From assembly GCF_006547145.1 (NCBI RefSeq), contig NZ_CP041244.1, forward strand, positions 5,208,001-5,272,000: a stretch of DNA of 64,000 bases. The letters are read 5' to 3'. Numbering within the stretch: position 1 is the first letter of the stretch; each line of letters opens with the position of its first letter. The notes beneath the pieces are model-generated. The model ran no database searches. It was not told the DNA's origin and was given only the letters and a program-made list of their open reading frames with translations. This document shows positions 23,157 to 31,024 of the stretch, piece after piece. Both the position numbers and the translations under genes were made by a program. This DNA is from Actinomadura sp. WMMA1423. Lineage in GTDB: Bacteria > Actinomycetota > Actinomycetes > Streptosporangiales > Streptosporangiaceae.

Positions 23157-24352
23157 CAGTTCTGCACCTTCACCGGGACGGGCGGCGGCGCCGGACTGGC
23201 CTCCGCGGGTAGCTCGTCGCCGCCCTCCAGCGGCGGCAGGTCTTCCTCAGCACGAGCCTCGTTCACGGTGCCCATGCGGTTCCGCAACGCGATCTCGTGC
23301 GCCTGATACCGCGTCAGCAGGTCGCTGCGCAGCAGGCCCTTGCGGTTGAACTTCACGTTCCGGCCCGCCGGCAGCAGCATCGTCAAGATCCGCTCCAGCC
23401 GCACCAGCCACGGATCCACGCTGTAGGTCAGCAGGTCCAAGCTGCGTTGCTCGATGTTGGCGTAGGTCAGGGACTCGCCCGTCTCGTACCCGAAGATCTG
23501 CGCGTACCCGGGCCCGAACAGCCGGCAGCACTCGGCCGAGGTGGCGCCCTGGGTCTCCAGCATCTGCGACTCGTTCGGCGCGACCTGGATCGTCTGGAAC
23601 TTCCACCCTCCGCCGAGGACGAGCGGCTCGCGCGCGCCGCCGCGCAGCGCCGACAGGAACCGCTCCTTAGCCGTCTTCGCCTGGTCGGGCTTCAGATGCG
23701 CGTCCGTGGTCAGCAGCCCGGACGGGTGCGCGCCCTGATGGAACCAGCGGAGCCCGAACTGCGTCGACTCCACCCCCAGCGAGACGACCCCGGCGCCGTA
23801 CTCGATCGGAGACGCACCCAGCAGCCGACCCGGCACCGGGTACACCCGCCGGTGCCACACGTCCCGGGTCGGGACCTCGCGGCCGTTCATCCGCCACTCC
23901 GGCGGGTCCCCGTTCCACGGCTGGTGGACGCTCACGTGGTCGGGGTGCTGCAACTGGATCATCGTCGGGGTGCCGCGCAGCGTGTCGCGCATCCCGTCCG
24001 GGACGATGCCGTACAGGTTGCCGCGCAGCATGAACGACAGGACCGCCTGATACAGCCAGTCGGGCAGCCCGTGCCCGTCGCCGCCGAGGTCGGCCAGCCA
24101 CGCCGGGACCGGCAGGCGCCGCTTGTCGGGCGCGTCGGAGGAGAACACCTCGATCGGCATGCACTCGGCAATCGTCGCGGTGAGATTCACGCACCCCCAC
24201 ACCGCGACCTTCTGCAAGCTCCACTCGATGCCCGTACCGCCCGGCACCGGTCCGCCGGCCTCGGAGTTCGCAGGGATCACGCTGGAGGCGGCGAAGAACG
24301 AACCGAGGTTCGCCGCGCGCCGCTCGACGCCGCGGCCGAACAGGACGCTCAC
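23156..24352 (-). CDS. portal protein, HK97 type
   Basis: 398 residues from GTG 24352. Motifs IEWSLQKVAVWGCVNLTATI, LPDWLYQAVLSFMLRGNLYG, HPDHVSVHQPW, FLSALRGGAREPLVLGGGWK and IEQRSLDLLTYSVDPWLVRL are those of the HK97 gp3-like portal family. It forms the dodecameric channel through which terminase packages DNA. A GTGA overlap connects it to the upstream small membrane-protein gene. Confidence 0.88.
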   Translation of the reverse strand: MSVLFGRGVERRAANLGSFFAASSVIPANSEAGGPVPGGTGIEWSLQKVAVWGCVNLTATIAECMPIEVFSSDAPDKRRLPVPAWLADLGGDGHGLPDWLYQAVLSFMLRGNLYGIVPDGMRDTLRGTPTMIQLQHPDHVSVHQPWNGDPPEWRMNGREVPTRDVWHRRVYPVPGRLLGASPIEYGAGVVSLGVESTQFGLRWFHQGAHPSGLLTTDAHLKPDQAKTAKERFLSALRGGAREPLVLGGGWKFQTIQVAPNESQMLETQGATSAECCRLFGPGYAQIFGYETGESLTYANIEQRSLDLLTYSVDPWLVRLERILTMLLPAGRNVKFNRKGLLRSDLLTRYQAHEIALRNRMGTVNEARAEEDLPPLEGGDELPAEASPAPPPVPVKVQN

Positions 24353-24642
24353 GGCGAGGACCCTTCGCCGGGCCGCCGCCGATCGTCGAGCCGGTCGGCC
24401 AGCAGCGCCGCGCCGGCCACGATGAACCCGGCCGGGTGCCACGCCTCATACGCCCCGTACGCCACCAGCACCACACCCGCCAAGGCCCGCACCGCCAGAA
24501 CCCCCGCCAGCACGGCCCGCAGCGCCGTCCCGACCGCGCCAGCCGCGCGGGCGATCACGGGTACCCCAGTCGCGCGGCGGGCCGCCAGGCGACGCCTCAG
24601 CGCCCCCGGCCGACCCGCCGCCCCAACCGCTACCACGCGCAC
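24349..24642 (-). CDS. small membrane protein
   Basis: 97 residues (GTG 24642; later starts are possible). The first ~40 residues are Arg/Ala-rich; two hydrophobic helices follow (VGTALRAVLAGVLAVRALAGV and GFIVAGAALLADRL, about 38-80), then a basic tail. It lies between terminase and portal and overlaps the portal start. No family recognised; small membrane proteins at this place are occasionally seen in actinophages. Confidence 0.45.
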   Translation of the reverse strand: MRVVAVGAAGRPGALRRRLAARRATGVPVIARAAGAVGTALRAVLAGVLAVRALAGVVLVAYGAYEAWHPAGFIVAGAALLADRLDDRRRPGEGSSP

Positions 24643-24658
24643 TCCACCCGCCTATTGT

Positions 24659-24692
24659 CAACCATGGTTGGCAGGAACCTCAACATTGGTTG
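24659..24692. promoter_or_regulatory. two tandem palindromic CAAC..GTTG boxes
   Basis: CAACCATGGTTG (24659-24670, perfect palindrome) and CAACATTGGTTG (24681-24692, near palindrome) repeat at 22-bp spacing in the only sizeable gap of the late operon, between terminase stop and the portal-side genes. The spacing of two helical turns suggests a dimeric regulator binding upstream of the structural genes. Confidence 0.45.
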
Positions 24693-24700
24693 ATATCCGG

Positions 24701-26260
24701 CTACCAGATGTCGTTCAGCGGGTCGTCGTCCTCGGCACCCCGCTCGTTGTGTGCATACGCCGCGTTCGTCACCGCGACCAGCGGACAGATGTCGGCGTCG
24801 CCCCGCCGGTCCCACGTCTTGCGATCCCCGAGCGGCCGGTCCGTAGCGCCCTTGACCGCGTCGTTCAGCGGCTCCTGGTCCAGGTGCACCACGTCGCGGG
24901 AGTCGGTGATCCCGTCCACCACCTGCCCGTACGCCTGCGCGACCTCACCCGAACCCAGGCTCATCACCTCGATCCCGGCGTCCTCCAGCTGCCGGATCAA
25001 GCTCGACGCCGGGCCGCCCTTGTCGACCGCGACCGCCGCCACCTCGTACCGCTCGCACAGGTCCACCACCCGCGGCACAACCCACGTCGACCCCGCCTCG
25101 TGCGCGATCACCTCCAGCACCAGCGCCCCGCCCTCGTCGCGGAACGCCGCGCCGATCGCCGCCATCGACCGGTCAGGCGTCATGTCGACACTGAACGCCG
25201 GCCGCCGCGCGCCCTCGTCGCCCGGGCGCGGGCCCTCGCCCTGGACGGCCTGGCGGCCCCACTGCTGCTCGGTGATGACCTCCCAACCGCCCTCGTCCTC
25301 CTCGTCGGGCGGGTAGTCGGAGATGCCGAGCCGCTCGCGGGCGAACTCGACCGCGCCCATCGTGCGGAGCTCGGCCGCGACGAACCGCTCGGTCAACCGG
25401 ATCCCGTACGCCGGGTTCGCCTGCGCCCACAACCGCGGGTCGGCCATCGCGCCCTTCACCCGCGGATGGTCGTCCGGCAACGACCACTCCAAGAACGCCA
25501 GCCCGTCCCCCGCCGCGGCGCCCTTCTTCAGGTACCGGCCCACCACCTCCGCGGCCAGGCCGAGCCGCTCGGCGATCCCCTCGACCGCCTCACCGGCGGC
25601 CGCGTGCCGCGCGCAGATCGCGGCCAGCGCCCGATGCCTCAGCTTGCCGAGCTGCTCGGAGATCTCCCAGCCCTGGCTGCTGGCGTAGACGATCTGGGGG
25701 TTCGGGCGCGCGGACATCGTCGGCATGATCGCGCCCATCATCGCCGCATCTAGCTTGAACGCTTCGTCCAGGATCGTCTTGTCGCCGGAGAACCCCCGCG
25801 CGGACTTGTCCGAGCGGGCCTTGAACAGCAGCCGCTGCCCGGACCGCAGCAGGATGCCCTCCTTACCGTGGGCCTCCGACACTTTCCGCACCCGCCGCGA
25901 CAGGTCCGGGCACCCCATGATCAGCTCTTGGATCCGCAGGAACATCTCCCGCGCCGTGTCGAACTGGTGGGCGCTGAACAGGATCAGCGGGTCGTCGAAC
26001 AGGAACAGGCACGCCAGGACGTAGGCCTCCAGCGCTCCACCTTTTCCGTTTTGCCTCCCGACGATCAGGACGTTCTCCAGGCTGTTCCACTGCCTCGGCG
26101 CGGTCGGCGACTCGGCGGTGAAGTCGTTCAAGACGTCGGCCTGCCACTCGTCCAGGTCGAGGCCGGCCAGCCCCGCCAGGTCCCGGACATCCGCGCCCCA
26201 CGTCCGCTCGTAGGCCGGGACCGTCCGAAGCCGCGGCCGCCGCGCACCCCGCAGGCTCAC
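24701..26260 (-). CDS. terminase large subunit
   Basis: 519 residues from GTG 26260. ATPase half: Walker A-type loop VGRQNGKGGALEAY near residue 67 and a following FSAHQFDTAREMFLRI, with a Walker B-type KTILDEAF. Nuclease half: acidic residues in FSVDMTPDRSMAAI, AVDKGGPASSLI and the C-terminal GDADICPLVAVTNAAYAHN. This is the standard two-domain packaging motor. It overlaps the small protein at 26257 and is preceded by a nested inverted repeat that could be the packaging site region. Confidence 0.88.
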   Translation of the reverse strand: MSLRGARRPRLRTVPAYERTWGADVRDLAGLAGLDLDEWQADVLNDFTAESPTAPRQWNSLENVLIVGRQNGKGGALEAYVLACLFLFDDPLILFSAHQFDTAREMFLRIQELIMGCPDLSRRVRKVSEAHGKEGILLRSGQRLLFKARSDKSARGFSGDKTILDEAFKLDAAMMGAIMPTMSARPNPQIVYASSQGWEISEQLGKLRHRALAAICARHAAAGEAVEGIAERLGLAAEVVGRYLKKGAAAGDGLAFLEWSLPDDHPRVKGAMADPRLWAQANPAYGIRLTERFVAAELRTMGAVEFARERLGISDYPPDEEDEGGWEVITEQQWGRQAVQGEGPRPGDEGARRPAFSVDMTPDRSMAAIGAAFRDEGGALVLEVIAHEAGSTWVVPRVVDLCERYEVAAVAVDKGGPASSLIRQLEDAGIEVMSLGSGEVAQAYGQVVDGITDSRDVVHLDQEPLNDAVKGATDRPLGDRKTWDRRGDADICPLVAVTNAAYAHNERGAEDDDPLNDIW

Positions 26261-26511
26261 GCGCCGCGCTCCTCACGCCGCGACCGCAGCTCGTCCAGCC
26301 CGTCCTTCGCCGGCGCCGGCGGCCACAGATCAGCCAACCGGCGCAGCGTCTCCCGCAGCTCCTTCGCCACCTGCGCCGCCTGCTGAGGGAGGGTCGCCTT
26401 GTCCTGCCGCCGCGCCAGGTCGATCGCCGACGCCCCAAGCGTGCTCGCCTCGGCCTCCTTGCCCATCGACGCCACCTCGGCCCGCGCCGCCTCCTCCACC
26501 GGCCCCATCAC
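26257..26511 (-). CDS. terminase small-subunit-like protein
   Basis: 84 residues (GTG 26511 or ATG 26508). Entirely helical and charged (ASAIDLARRQDKATLPQQAA, VAKELRETLRRLADLWPPAP), without a visible DNA-binding motif. Its coupled position before the large terminase fits a small terminase or an accessory packaging protein of actinophages. The family cannot be confirmed from sequence alone. Confidence 0.5.
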   Translation of the reverse strand: MMGPVEEAARAEVASMGKEAEASTLGASAIDLARRQDKATLPQQAAQVAKELRETLRRLADLWPPAPAKDGLDELRSRREERGA

Positions 26512-26538
26512 ACGCCCCCTGACCTGCGCTCATCACAG

Positions 26539-26591
26539 CCCGTCACCGTTTTCTCTCGCGAGGGGAGAGAAAACGTGGACTTGGTGACGGG
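26539..26591. repeat. nested inverted repeat upstream of terminase
   Basis: Outer arms CCCGTCACC (26539-26547) and GGTGACGGG (26583-26591) enclose inner arms GTTTTCTCTC (26548-26557) and GAGAGAAAAC (26565-26574) with a seven-base loop. All pairs are perfect. It may be a terminator for the upstream early genes or a terminase recognition (cos-type) site. Confidence 0.6.
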
Positions 26592-26682
26592 TCTTCCTAT
26601 ATCCGTGATCAAAAACTGATGACCTGCGGAAACGCGGTCGCTCGCTGGCGTGATCACATGTCCTCCTCGCCTCTGATCATGG

Positions 26683-27105
26683 TCACCATGCCCGCATGCC
26701 CCTGGGGTCTGCTTGCTCTCCGTGGTCGGTGAGCCATCGGTCGATCAGGGCGTGCCAGGCCTTGGGCCTGGCCTGTGCCCTGGCGTGCAGTACGTCGGGC
26801 GGGGCGGTGAGGGTGATGACCTGGGCTCCTGCCTTGGCGTACTGGCGTTGCCGTCCGGGGCTCGGCGCGGTGTCGATGATCCATACTCGGGCGCCGCCGC
26901 GGTGGCAGCCGATGGCTGCGCGGATCGCGGTCTGGCGTGCGGCCTTGGCGACGTAGGCGACGGGGGCGGGGTGGTCGTGGCTGTCCGGGCTGCCGAGCGC
27001 GACGGCGAGGGCGTCGTAGTCGACGACGATGTCGCCGGGCTTGGCGTGCGTCTGGACGTGGGTGGTCTTGCCGACGCAGGGCGGGCCGGTCACGACGGTG
27101 AGCAC
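26683..27105 (-). CDS. P-loop polynucleotide kinase-like protein
   Basis: 140 residues from GTG 27105. It opens with a strand and Walker A MLTVVTGPPCVGKTTHVQTH, a DYDALAVALG acceptor motif, VWIIDTAPS (Walker B-like), and an Arg-rich lid (ARAQARPKAWHALID). This is the small P-loop kinase fold of phage polynucleotide kinases and zeta-like enzymes. It probably repairs nucleic-acid 5' ends or phosphorylates a nucleotide. It lies next to an HNH gene at the packaging end of the early region. Confidence 0.65.
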   Translation of the reverse strand: MLTVVTGPPCVGKTTHVQTHAKPGDIVVDYDALAVALGSPDSHDHPAPVAYVAKAARQTAIRAAIGCHRGGARVWIIDTAPSPGRQRQYAKAGAQVITLTAPPDVLHARAQARPKAWHALIDRWLTDHGEQADPRGMRAW

Positions 27106-27106
27106 G

Positions 27107-27409
27107 TCACCACTTCCTCGGGCGCCAGGGCTTGCGCTTGCTGCGCTGGGTGGATCCGTCGCCCCAGCTGGAGTTGCACCCGAAGTGGGCGGGGGCGTAG
27201 TTGGCGAGGACGGTCTGGCCGCCGTTGTTGCGTTCCTCGATGTGGTGCGCGCTGAAGCTCCAGCGGGATCGGGTGGGTGGGCCGCCGTCCTTGGCGGGTC
27301 GGGTGTCGATGGGCTGGTGGCAGATGTAGCAGGGTTCGCCGTTCGCTGCGCGCTTGCGGACGATGACGGCGATGGCCTGGTGGCGTTTGCCGAGGCCTGG
27401 CTTGGCCAT
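27107..27409 (-). CDS. HNH endonuclease (packaging-associated type)
   Basis: 100 residues from ATG 27409. A CxxC pair (PCYICHQPID), the metal-binding SAHHIEERNNGG and the final NYAPAHFGCNSSWGDG give a typical short HNH nuclease, with a basic C-terminus. In HK97-like phages an HNH protein encoded close to terminase stimulates cos cleavage; this gene lies about 600 bp upstream of the small terminase candidate, with the P-loop kinase and the nested repeat between. Confidence 0.82.
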   Translation of the reverse strand: MAKPGLGKRHQAIAVIVRKRAANGEPCYICHQPIDTRPAKDGGPPTRSRWSFSAHHIEERNNGGQTVLANYAPAHFGCNSSWGDGSTQRSKRKPWRPRKW

Positions 27410-27411
27410 GG

Positions 27412-27642
27412 TCAGTCCTGGTCTGGGTTGGGGTCGTAGACCGCGACGGGTTCGATGTCGGGGCCGAGGACGACGAGGTTCACGCCCGGCATCCGTTCGG
27501 CGAGCTTGGTCTTGAGCTGATCGACTTCGTAGTCGCTGAGCATGCGGCGGGCGTAGCGGATGACGAGGGTCTGACCGGGGCGGATGACGGCGATCTGGTC
27601 GGCCTCGTTGAGGCGGGCGGCTTCCGGGGGGTGGTCGGACAT
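27412..27642 (-). CDS. hypothetical phage protein
   Basis: 76 residues from ATG 27642, ending two bases before the HNH start. It contains IAVIRPGQTLVIRYARRMLS and a likely amphipathic helix (DYEVDQLKTKLAERMPGVNL), then LVVLGPDIEPVAVYDPNPD. The pattern (beta strand, helix, strand) is familiar from small phage proteins of unknown function. Preceded by a strong terminator that isolates it from the upstream gene. Confidence 0.6.
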   Translation of the reverse strand: MSDHPPEAARLNEADQIAVIRPGQTLVIRYARRMLSDYEVDQLKTKLAERMPGVNLVVLGPDIEPVAVYDPNPDQD

Positions 27643-27661
27643 CGGTGTCTCCTCTCGGTGG

Positions 27662-27700
27662 GCCGCCCCGGCGCACCCGCGTGGCGCGCGCCGGGGCGGC
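27662..27700 (-). terminator. 13-bp perfect hairpin
   Basis: GCCGCCCCGGCGC (27662-27674) is the exact complement of 27688-27700. It lies between the stop of the 27707 gene and the start of the HNH cluster on the minus strand, so it separates early from packaging transcription. Confidence 0.7.
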
Positions 27701-27706
27701 GGTGGG

Positions 27707-28684
27707 CTACTCGCTGCCGAGGTCCAGGCCGCGCATCGCGCGGCGGGCGGCGTCCTCGACGGACATGCCGGCGGCGTCCTCGCGGATACGGTCGCCGAGC
27801 GTGTCGCCGGTCGGGCCGGTGATGGTCTGGCCGTCGCAGGTCTCGACCGTGGTGTAGGTCGGGACCTTGGCGAGCCTGTCGGCCAGGCCGGAGTGGAGCA
27901 TGGCGTGCGCCATGAGGGGGCGGGCGTTCTCGTAGAACTCGCGGGACCACGGCGACCACGTCATCAGCGCCAGCAGGCGCCGGTCGCTGACGAGCCACTC
28001 ACCGGCGGTCGACCAGCGCGCGCCGCCGGCGTCGGGCTCGGCTTCGGGGTCGTCGACGGTCAGCCAGACGCCGAGGTCGATCACGTCGTTCATGCACTCC
28101 CACCCCAGCGCGCCGCGCTCCTCGTCGGTCTCTCGCTGCGCGCGCAGCGCCTCGACCTGTTCCTGCTCGGCCCACGCGTGGGCCTTGGGCAGGGTGATAC
28201 CGAGCGGCTCGGCGAGCTCGGACAGCAGGAAGTAGCGGACCGGGTGGCCGCCCTCGTCACCGTTCTGCGTGACGAAGCGGACCGGGGCGCGACCGAAGCC
28301 GAACAAGTCGGCGGTGATGTCCTGCAGGGTGGCCGGCCACAGCGGCACCCGCCCGTGGAGGCGCTCCAGCGCTTCGGTGACACGGGCGGCGTGCCCCTGG
28401 GGGCCTTCCTCCATGAGGTGGATCCCGTCGGCCTTCTCGAAGCGGTGGGCGATCTGGAGGCCGAGGGTCTGGAACGACAGCCGCGCGGTCAGGTCGATGA
28501 GGTCGTCCTTGGTGAGGGCGGCGGCTTCCTCGACGGTGCGGCCGGTGAGCTCGGCGAGCTGGGTGTACAGGGCGCGCATGTCGTGGTCGCCGGTGGTGGT
28601 CTGGTCGGGCATGGGTACTGTCTCCTCCAGGCCGGGGCAGGTAGGGACTGCCCCGGCCTCGTTGTGTTCGGTGTGGTCGGTCAT
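27707..28684 (-). CDS. hypothetical early phage protein
   Basis: 325 residues if begun at ATG 28684, coupled by TGATG to the preceding miniprotein. An internal ATG at 28612 with GGAGGAG upstream is an alternative. The sequence is acidic and largely helical (RALYTQLAELTGRTVEEAAA, DLIDLTARLSFQTLGLQIAH), with a central FGFGRAPVRFVTQNGDEGGH and Trp-rich WSTAGEWLVSDRRLLALM. I recognise no domain. It is the longest unassigned early gene and precedes a strong terminator. Confidence 0.65.
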   Translation of the reverse strand: MTDHTEHNEAGAVPTCPGLEETVPMPDQTTTGDHDMRALYTQLAELTGRTVEEAAALTKDDLIDLTARLSFQTLGLQIAHRFEKADGIHLMEEGPQGHAARVTEALERLHGRVPLWPATLQDITADLFGFGRAPVRFVTQNGDEGGHPVRYFLLSELAEPLGITLPKAHAWAEQEQVEALRAQRETDEERGALGWECMNDVIDLGVWLTVDDPEAEPDAGGARWSTAGEWLVSDRRLLALMTWSPWSREFYENARPLMAHAMLHSGLADRLAKVPTYTTVETCDGQTITGPTGDTLGDRIREDAAGMSVEDAARRAMRGLDLGSE

Positions 28685-28785
28685 CGGGTCGCGTCGATGA
28701 GGGCGGCGACGAGGAGCGCCAGGACGACGGCCAGGGCGCTGGCGCGGACCATCGTGACGGCCCACCGCTTCTCGAAGTCGTTCAC
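28681..28785 (-). CDS. 34-residue single-span membrane miniprotein
   Basis: GTG 28785 overlaps the stop of the upstream gene, and its own TGA overlaps the next ATG, so it is held in place by two couplings. The protein is MNDFEKRWAVT followed by one hydrophobic helix (SALAVVLALLVAALIDATR). No family can be assigned to so short a protein. Confidence 0.5.
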   Translation of the reverse strand: MNDFEKRWAVTMVRASALAVVLALLVAALIDATR

Positions 28786-28970
28786 AGCTTCGCCTCCAGC
28801 CGGAACCGCTCGTAGGTGGCGCGAGCGTGCTCGACGACTCGCGCGCTGTGCTTCAGGCACAGCAGGACGTCGGCCTCGGGGTCGAGGACCTCGGCCGTGC
28901 ACTGCTCGTCGTTCTGGCGCAGGTATCGGCACCGGATGATGCGCTTGGGTGCCTGCTCGGTGATGGGCAT
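28782..28970 (-). CDS. small Cys-containing hypothetical protein
   Basis: 62 residues from ATG 28970 with GAGGAG six bases upstream. Three Cys (RCRYLRQNDEQC and LLCLKH) with nearby His could bind zinc; the C-terminus is helical (SARVVEHARATYERFRLEAK). It resembles short WhiB- or zinc-knuckle-like actinophage proteins only superficially. It is the first gene downstream of the iteron-like region. Confidence 0.6.
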   Translation of the reverse strand: MPITEQAPKRIIRCRYLRQNDEQCTAEVLDPEADVLLCLKHSARVVEHARATYERFRLEAKL

Positions 28971-29039
28971 GTGGATCTCCTCTCGGTTCCTGTGGACGTC
29001 GGGCACGTCATCGAGAGGAGGACCGCGGGCGCGGGCCCG

Positions 29040-29410
29040 GTCGAGCACCGGGGGTACCAGGGGCACTAGGGGTACCCGGGGCCGCTGAGACACACGGAAT
29101 AGCCGTGTTTTCCCAGGTAGAAGAGAAATAGATAGATAGATAGATACTTCAGATTGCGTTTTAAGGGCGGCGCGGAATGTACCCCTGGTGCGCGCTCGCA
29201 GGTGAGCCCCCATACCCCTGGTGCACTTGGTGCCCACAGAGGCCCCATGCATCGCTAGTGGCGCACGAACCGGCAGGTCAGAGCGGGTCCGGGCGACCGG
29301 TGACCCGATGTACCCGTGGTGTACCCCTAGTACCCCCGGTGGGCGCCCGTGACGGGGTCCGCGGGTACCACGGGTATCCACGGGTACATCGACTGCACCG
29401 GTCACCCCGG
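29040..29410. repeat. iteron-like repeat cluster (possible phage origin)
   Basis: This 443-bp gene-free interval contains many degenerate copies of GGGGTACCA or its complement TACCCCTGG. Examples: three 9-bp direct units at about 29050-29080 (GGGGTACCA, GGGGCACTA, GGGGTACCC), TACCCCTGGTGC near 29180 and 29214, a run TACCCGTGG, TACCCCTAG, TACCCCCGG near 29310-29342, and GGGTACCAC, GGGTATCCAC, GGGTACATC near 29363-29392. A GATA microsatellite lies at about 29130-29147, the most AT-rich spot nearby. The layout beside Prim-Pol genes suggests a replication origin. Confidence 0.55.
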
Positions 29411-29413
29411 GGA

Positions 29414-31024
29414 TCACTTCGCACCCGCCAGCAGCTCGGGACGCGGCACGAAGGTGCCGGTGGAGCGGCGCTTACCAGCGCGGTCGTACTGGATCGTCGA
29501 GGCGATCCAGCCGTTCCGGTGAAGCCTGATCAGAGCGGCGTCACGGGCCTCGGGTGAGTACCAGCCAGCGTTCCGCAGGCTGGTCTTGAGGTCCCCGGCC
29601 GTGAAGGTCGCGGGCCGCTTCCGGCGGATCCAGGTGAGGATCGGCTCGACACCGACCTCGTCCTCGGACCTCTTCCAGTTTTGGTAGACGCGCTCGGCGT
29701 GGTGGATGGTCCACAGGCTGAAGGCGACGGCGCTGGTCATGGTGGCCTCGTCAACCTTGCGCGCGGTGCCGTACCCCTGCGCGAGGTGGAACAGGCCGGC
29801 CAGTCGCAGTGTCTTCCCGGCGAGCTTGGACGCCCAGTCCGACATGTGAGCGAATCGGCCGGTGAGGGCGTCGAGGTGGGGCTCGATCCCGTCGAGGAGG
29901 CCTTGCAGCAGCTTGTCGGCCTCGGGGGTCAGGGCCAGGTATGGGACGGGCGACGAGCGCGGCGGGGTGTCCAGGACGCGCTGGACAGTCTGGCTCCACC
30001 ACTCGTGCTGTTCGGGTGCGAGCTTGGTCCGGAGGTTCTTGCGGTGCCCGAGAGTGGACTTCGGGAGGGCGTAGAACCAGCGGCCGAGGAACCCGCGATC
30101 CTTGGCGCCCGGGATCCGCGCGGCGTCGAGGATCACTCCGGGCTGCGCGGCGACTCCCATCGCGAGCGCGGGGTGTGAGAGTACGACGGTGCCGCGGCTG
30201 ATGCGGTCGATCGCGATGTACTCCTCGTCGTAGGACTTCAGATAGATGTCCCAGTTGGGGAGGCCGTCGCTGTAGCGGCCGGCGACGTTGCCGAACAGGC
30301 CGCCCTCCGCGGTGAGGATGCCCAGGGCCTCGTCGTTCTCCATGAGCCGCTGTGACAGCGCCGCCTCGGTGAGGTCCTCGACGAGCAGCCGCGGGAACGG
30401 GGTGTCCTTGTCGGGCAGTTCGTCGAGCTGCTCCTTCATCTTGGTGATCTCGGCGTCGATGGTGAGCGCGTCGTCGCCAGTGGCCTTGCTGAGCTTCTGG
30501 CGGGCGGCCTTGATCGCGCCCTCCAGCGCTTCCCGCTTCTCCTCGGCTTCGGCGAGCGCCTGACGGTGCTGGGCGATGCGGCCCTGCTCGGCGAGGCGGA
30601 GCGGCGCGGAGGTGATGCGGACGAGCTCGGACTTGCGCTCGCCGGGCAGCATCCCGACCGTCATCCACAGGATCAGAGGCTGGGTCCACGACCCGCCGCC
30701 CTCGATGCGGTACCGGCCGACGGCGGCCGACGAGAGGGCGCCGATCGCCATGAACGCGGCCGCCTCGTTCGGGACTTCGAGGTGTTCGGCGACGGCGCGG
30801 ACGTACTCGGCGAGCCGCGCCGGGAGGAGTTCCCGGGCGTCGAAAGGCCGGGGTTCGATCTCGGCGCCGGCGAGAGGTTCGGCGGGCCCGGTGAAGTGGC
30901 CGGCGGCCTGGTCCTCGTTGACGTAGACGCCGGCGAGGATCTGGTCGTCGGTGTGGTCGTGCCCTCCGGCGGCCCAGGCCTCATCGAAGATGCGGCCTGC
31001 CTCGTCGGTGTACTGGTCGGTCAC
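29414..31024 (-). CDS. DUF3987-type replication-associated protein
   Basis: 536 residues from GTG 31024, overlapping the Prim-Pol stop. It has an initial acidic segment, a helical core (LAEYVRAVAEHLEVPNEAAA), a phosphate-loop-like GMLPGERKSELVR, a coiled-coil insert (LAEAEEKREALEGAIKAARQ) and the family phrases LTAEGGLFGNVAGRYS, SRGTVVLSHPALAMG and GRFAHMSDWASKLAGK. DUF3987 (YfjI-like) proteins accompany primases in phages and mobile elements and are thought to be helicase-like initiators. The C-terminal ~80 residues look like a winged helix. Confidence 0.8.
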   Translation of the reverse strand: MTDQYTDEAGRIFDEAWAAGGHDHTDDQILAGVYVNEDQAAGHFTGPAEPLAGAEIEPRPFDARELLPARLAEYVRAVAEHLEVPNEAAAFMAIGALSSAAVGRYRIEGGGSWTQPLILWMTVGMLPGERKSELVRITSAPLRLAEQGRIAQHRQALAEAEEKREALEGAIKAARQKLSKATGDDALTIDAEITKMKEQLDELPDKDTPFPRLLVEDLTEAALSQRLMENDEALGILTAEGGLFGNVAGRYSDGLPNWDIYLKSYDEEYIAIDRISRGTVVLSHPALAMGVAAQPGVILDAARIPGAKDRGFLGRWFYALPKSTLGHRKNLRTKLAPEQHEWWSQTVQRVLDTPPRSSPVPYLALTPEADKLLQGLLDGIEPHLDALTGRFAHMSDWASKLAGKTLRLAGLFHLAQGYGTARKVDEATMTSAVAFSLWTIHHAERVYQNWKRSEDEVGVEPILTWIRRKRPATFTAGDLKTSLRNAGWYSPEARDAALIRLHRNGWIASTIQYDRAGKRRSTGTFVPRPELLAGAK

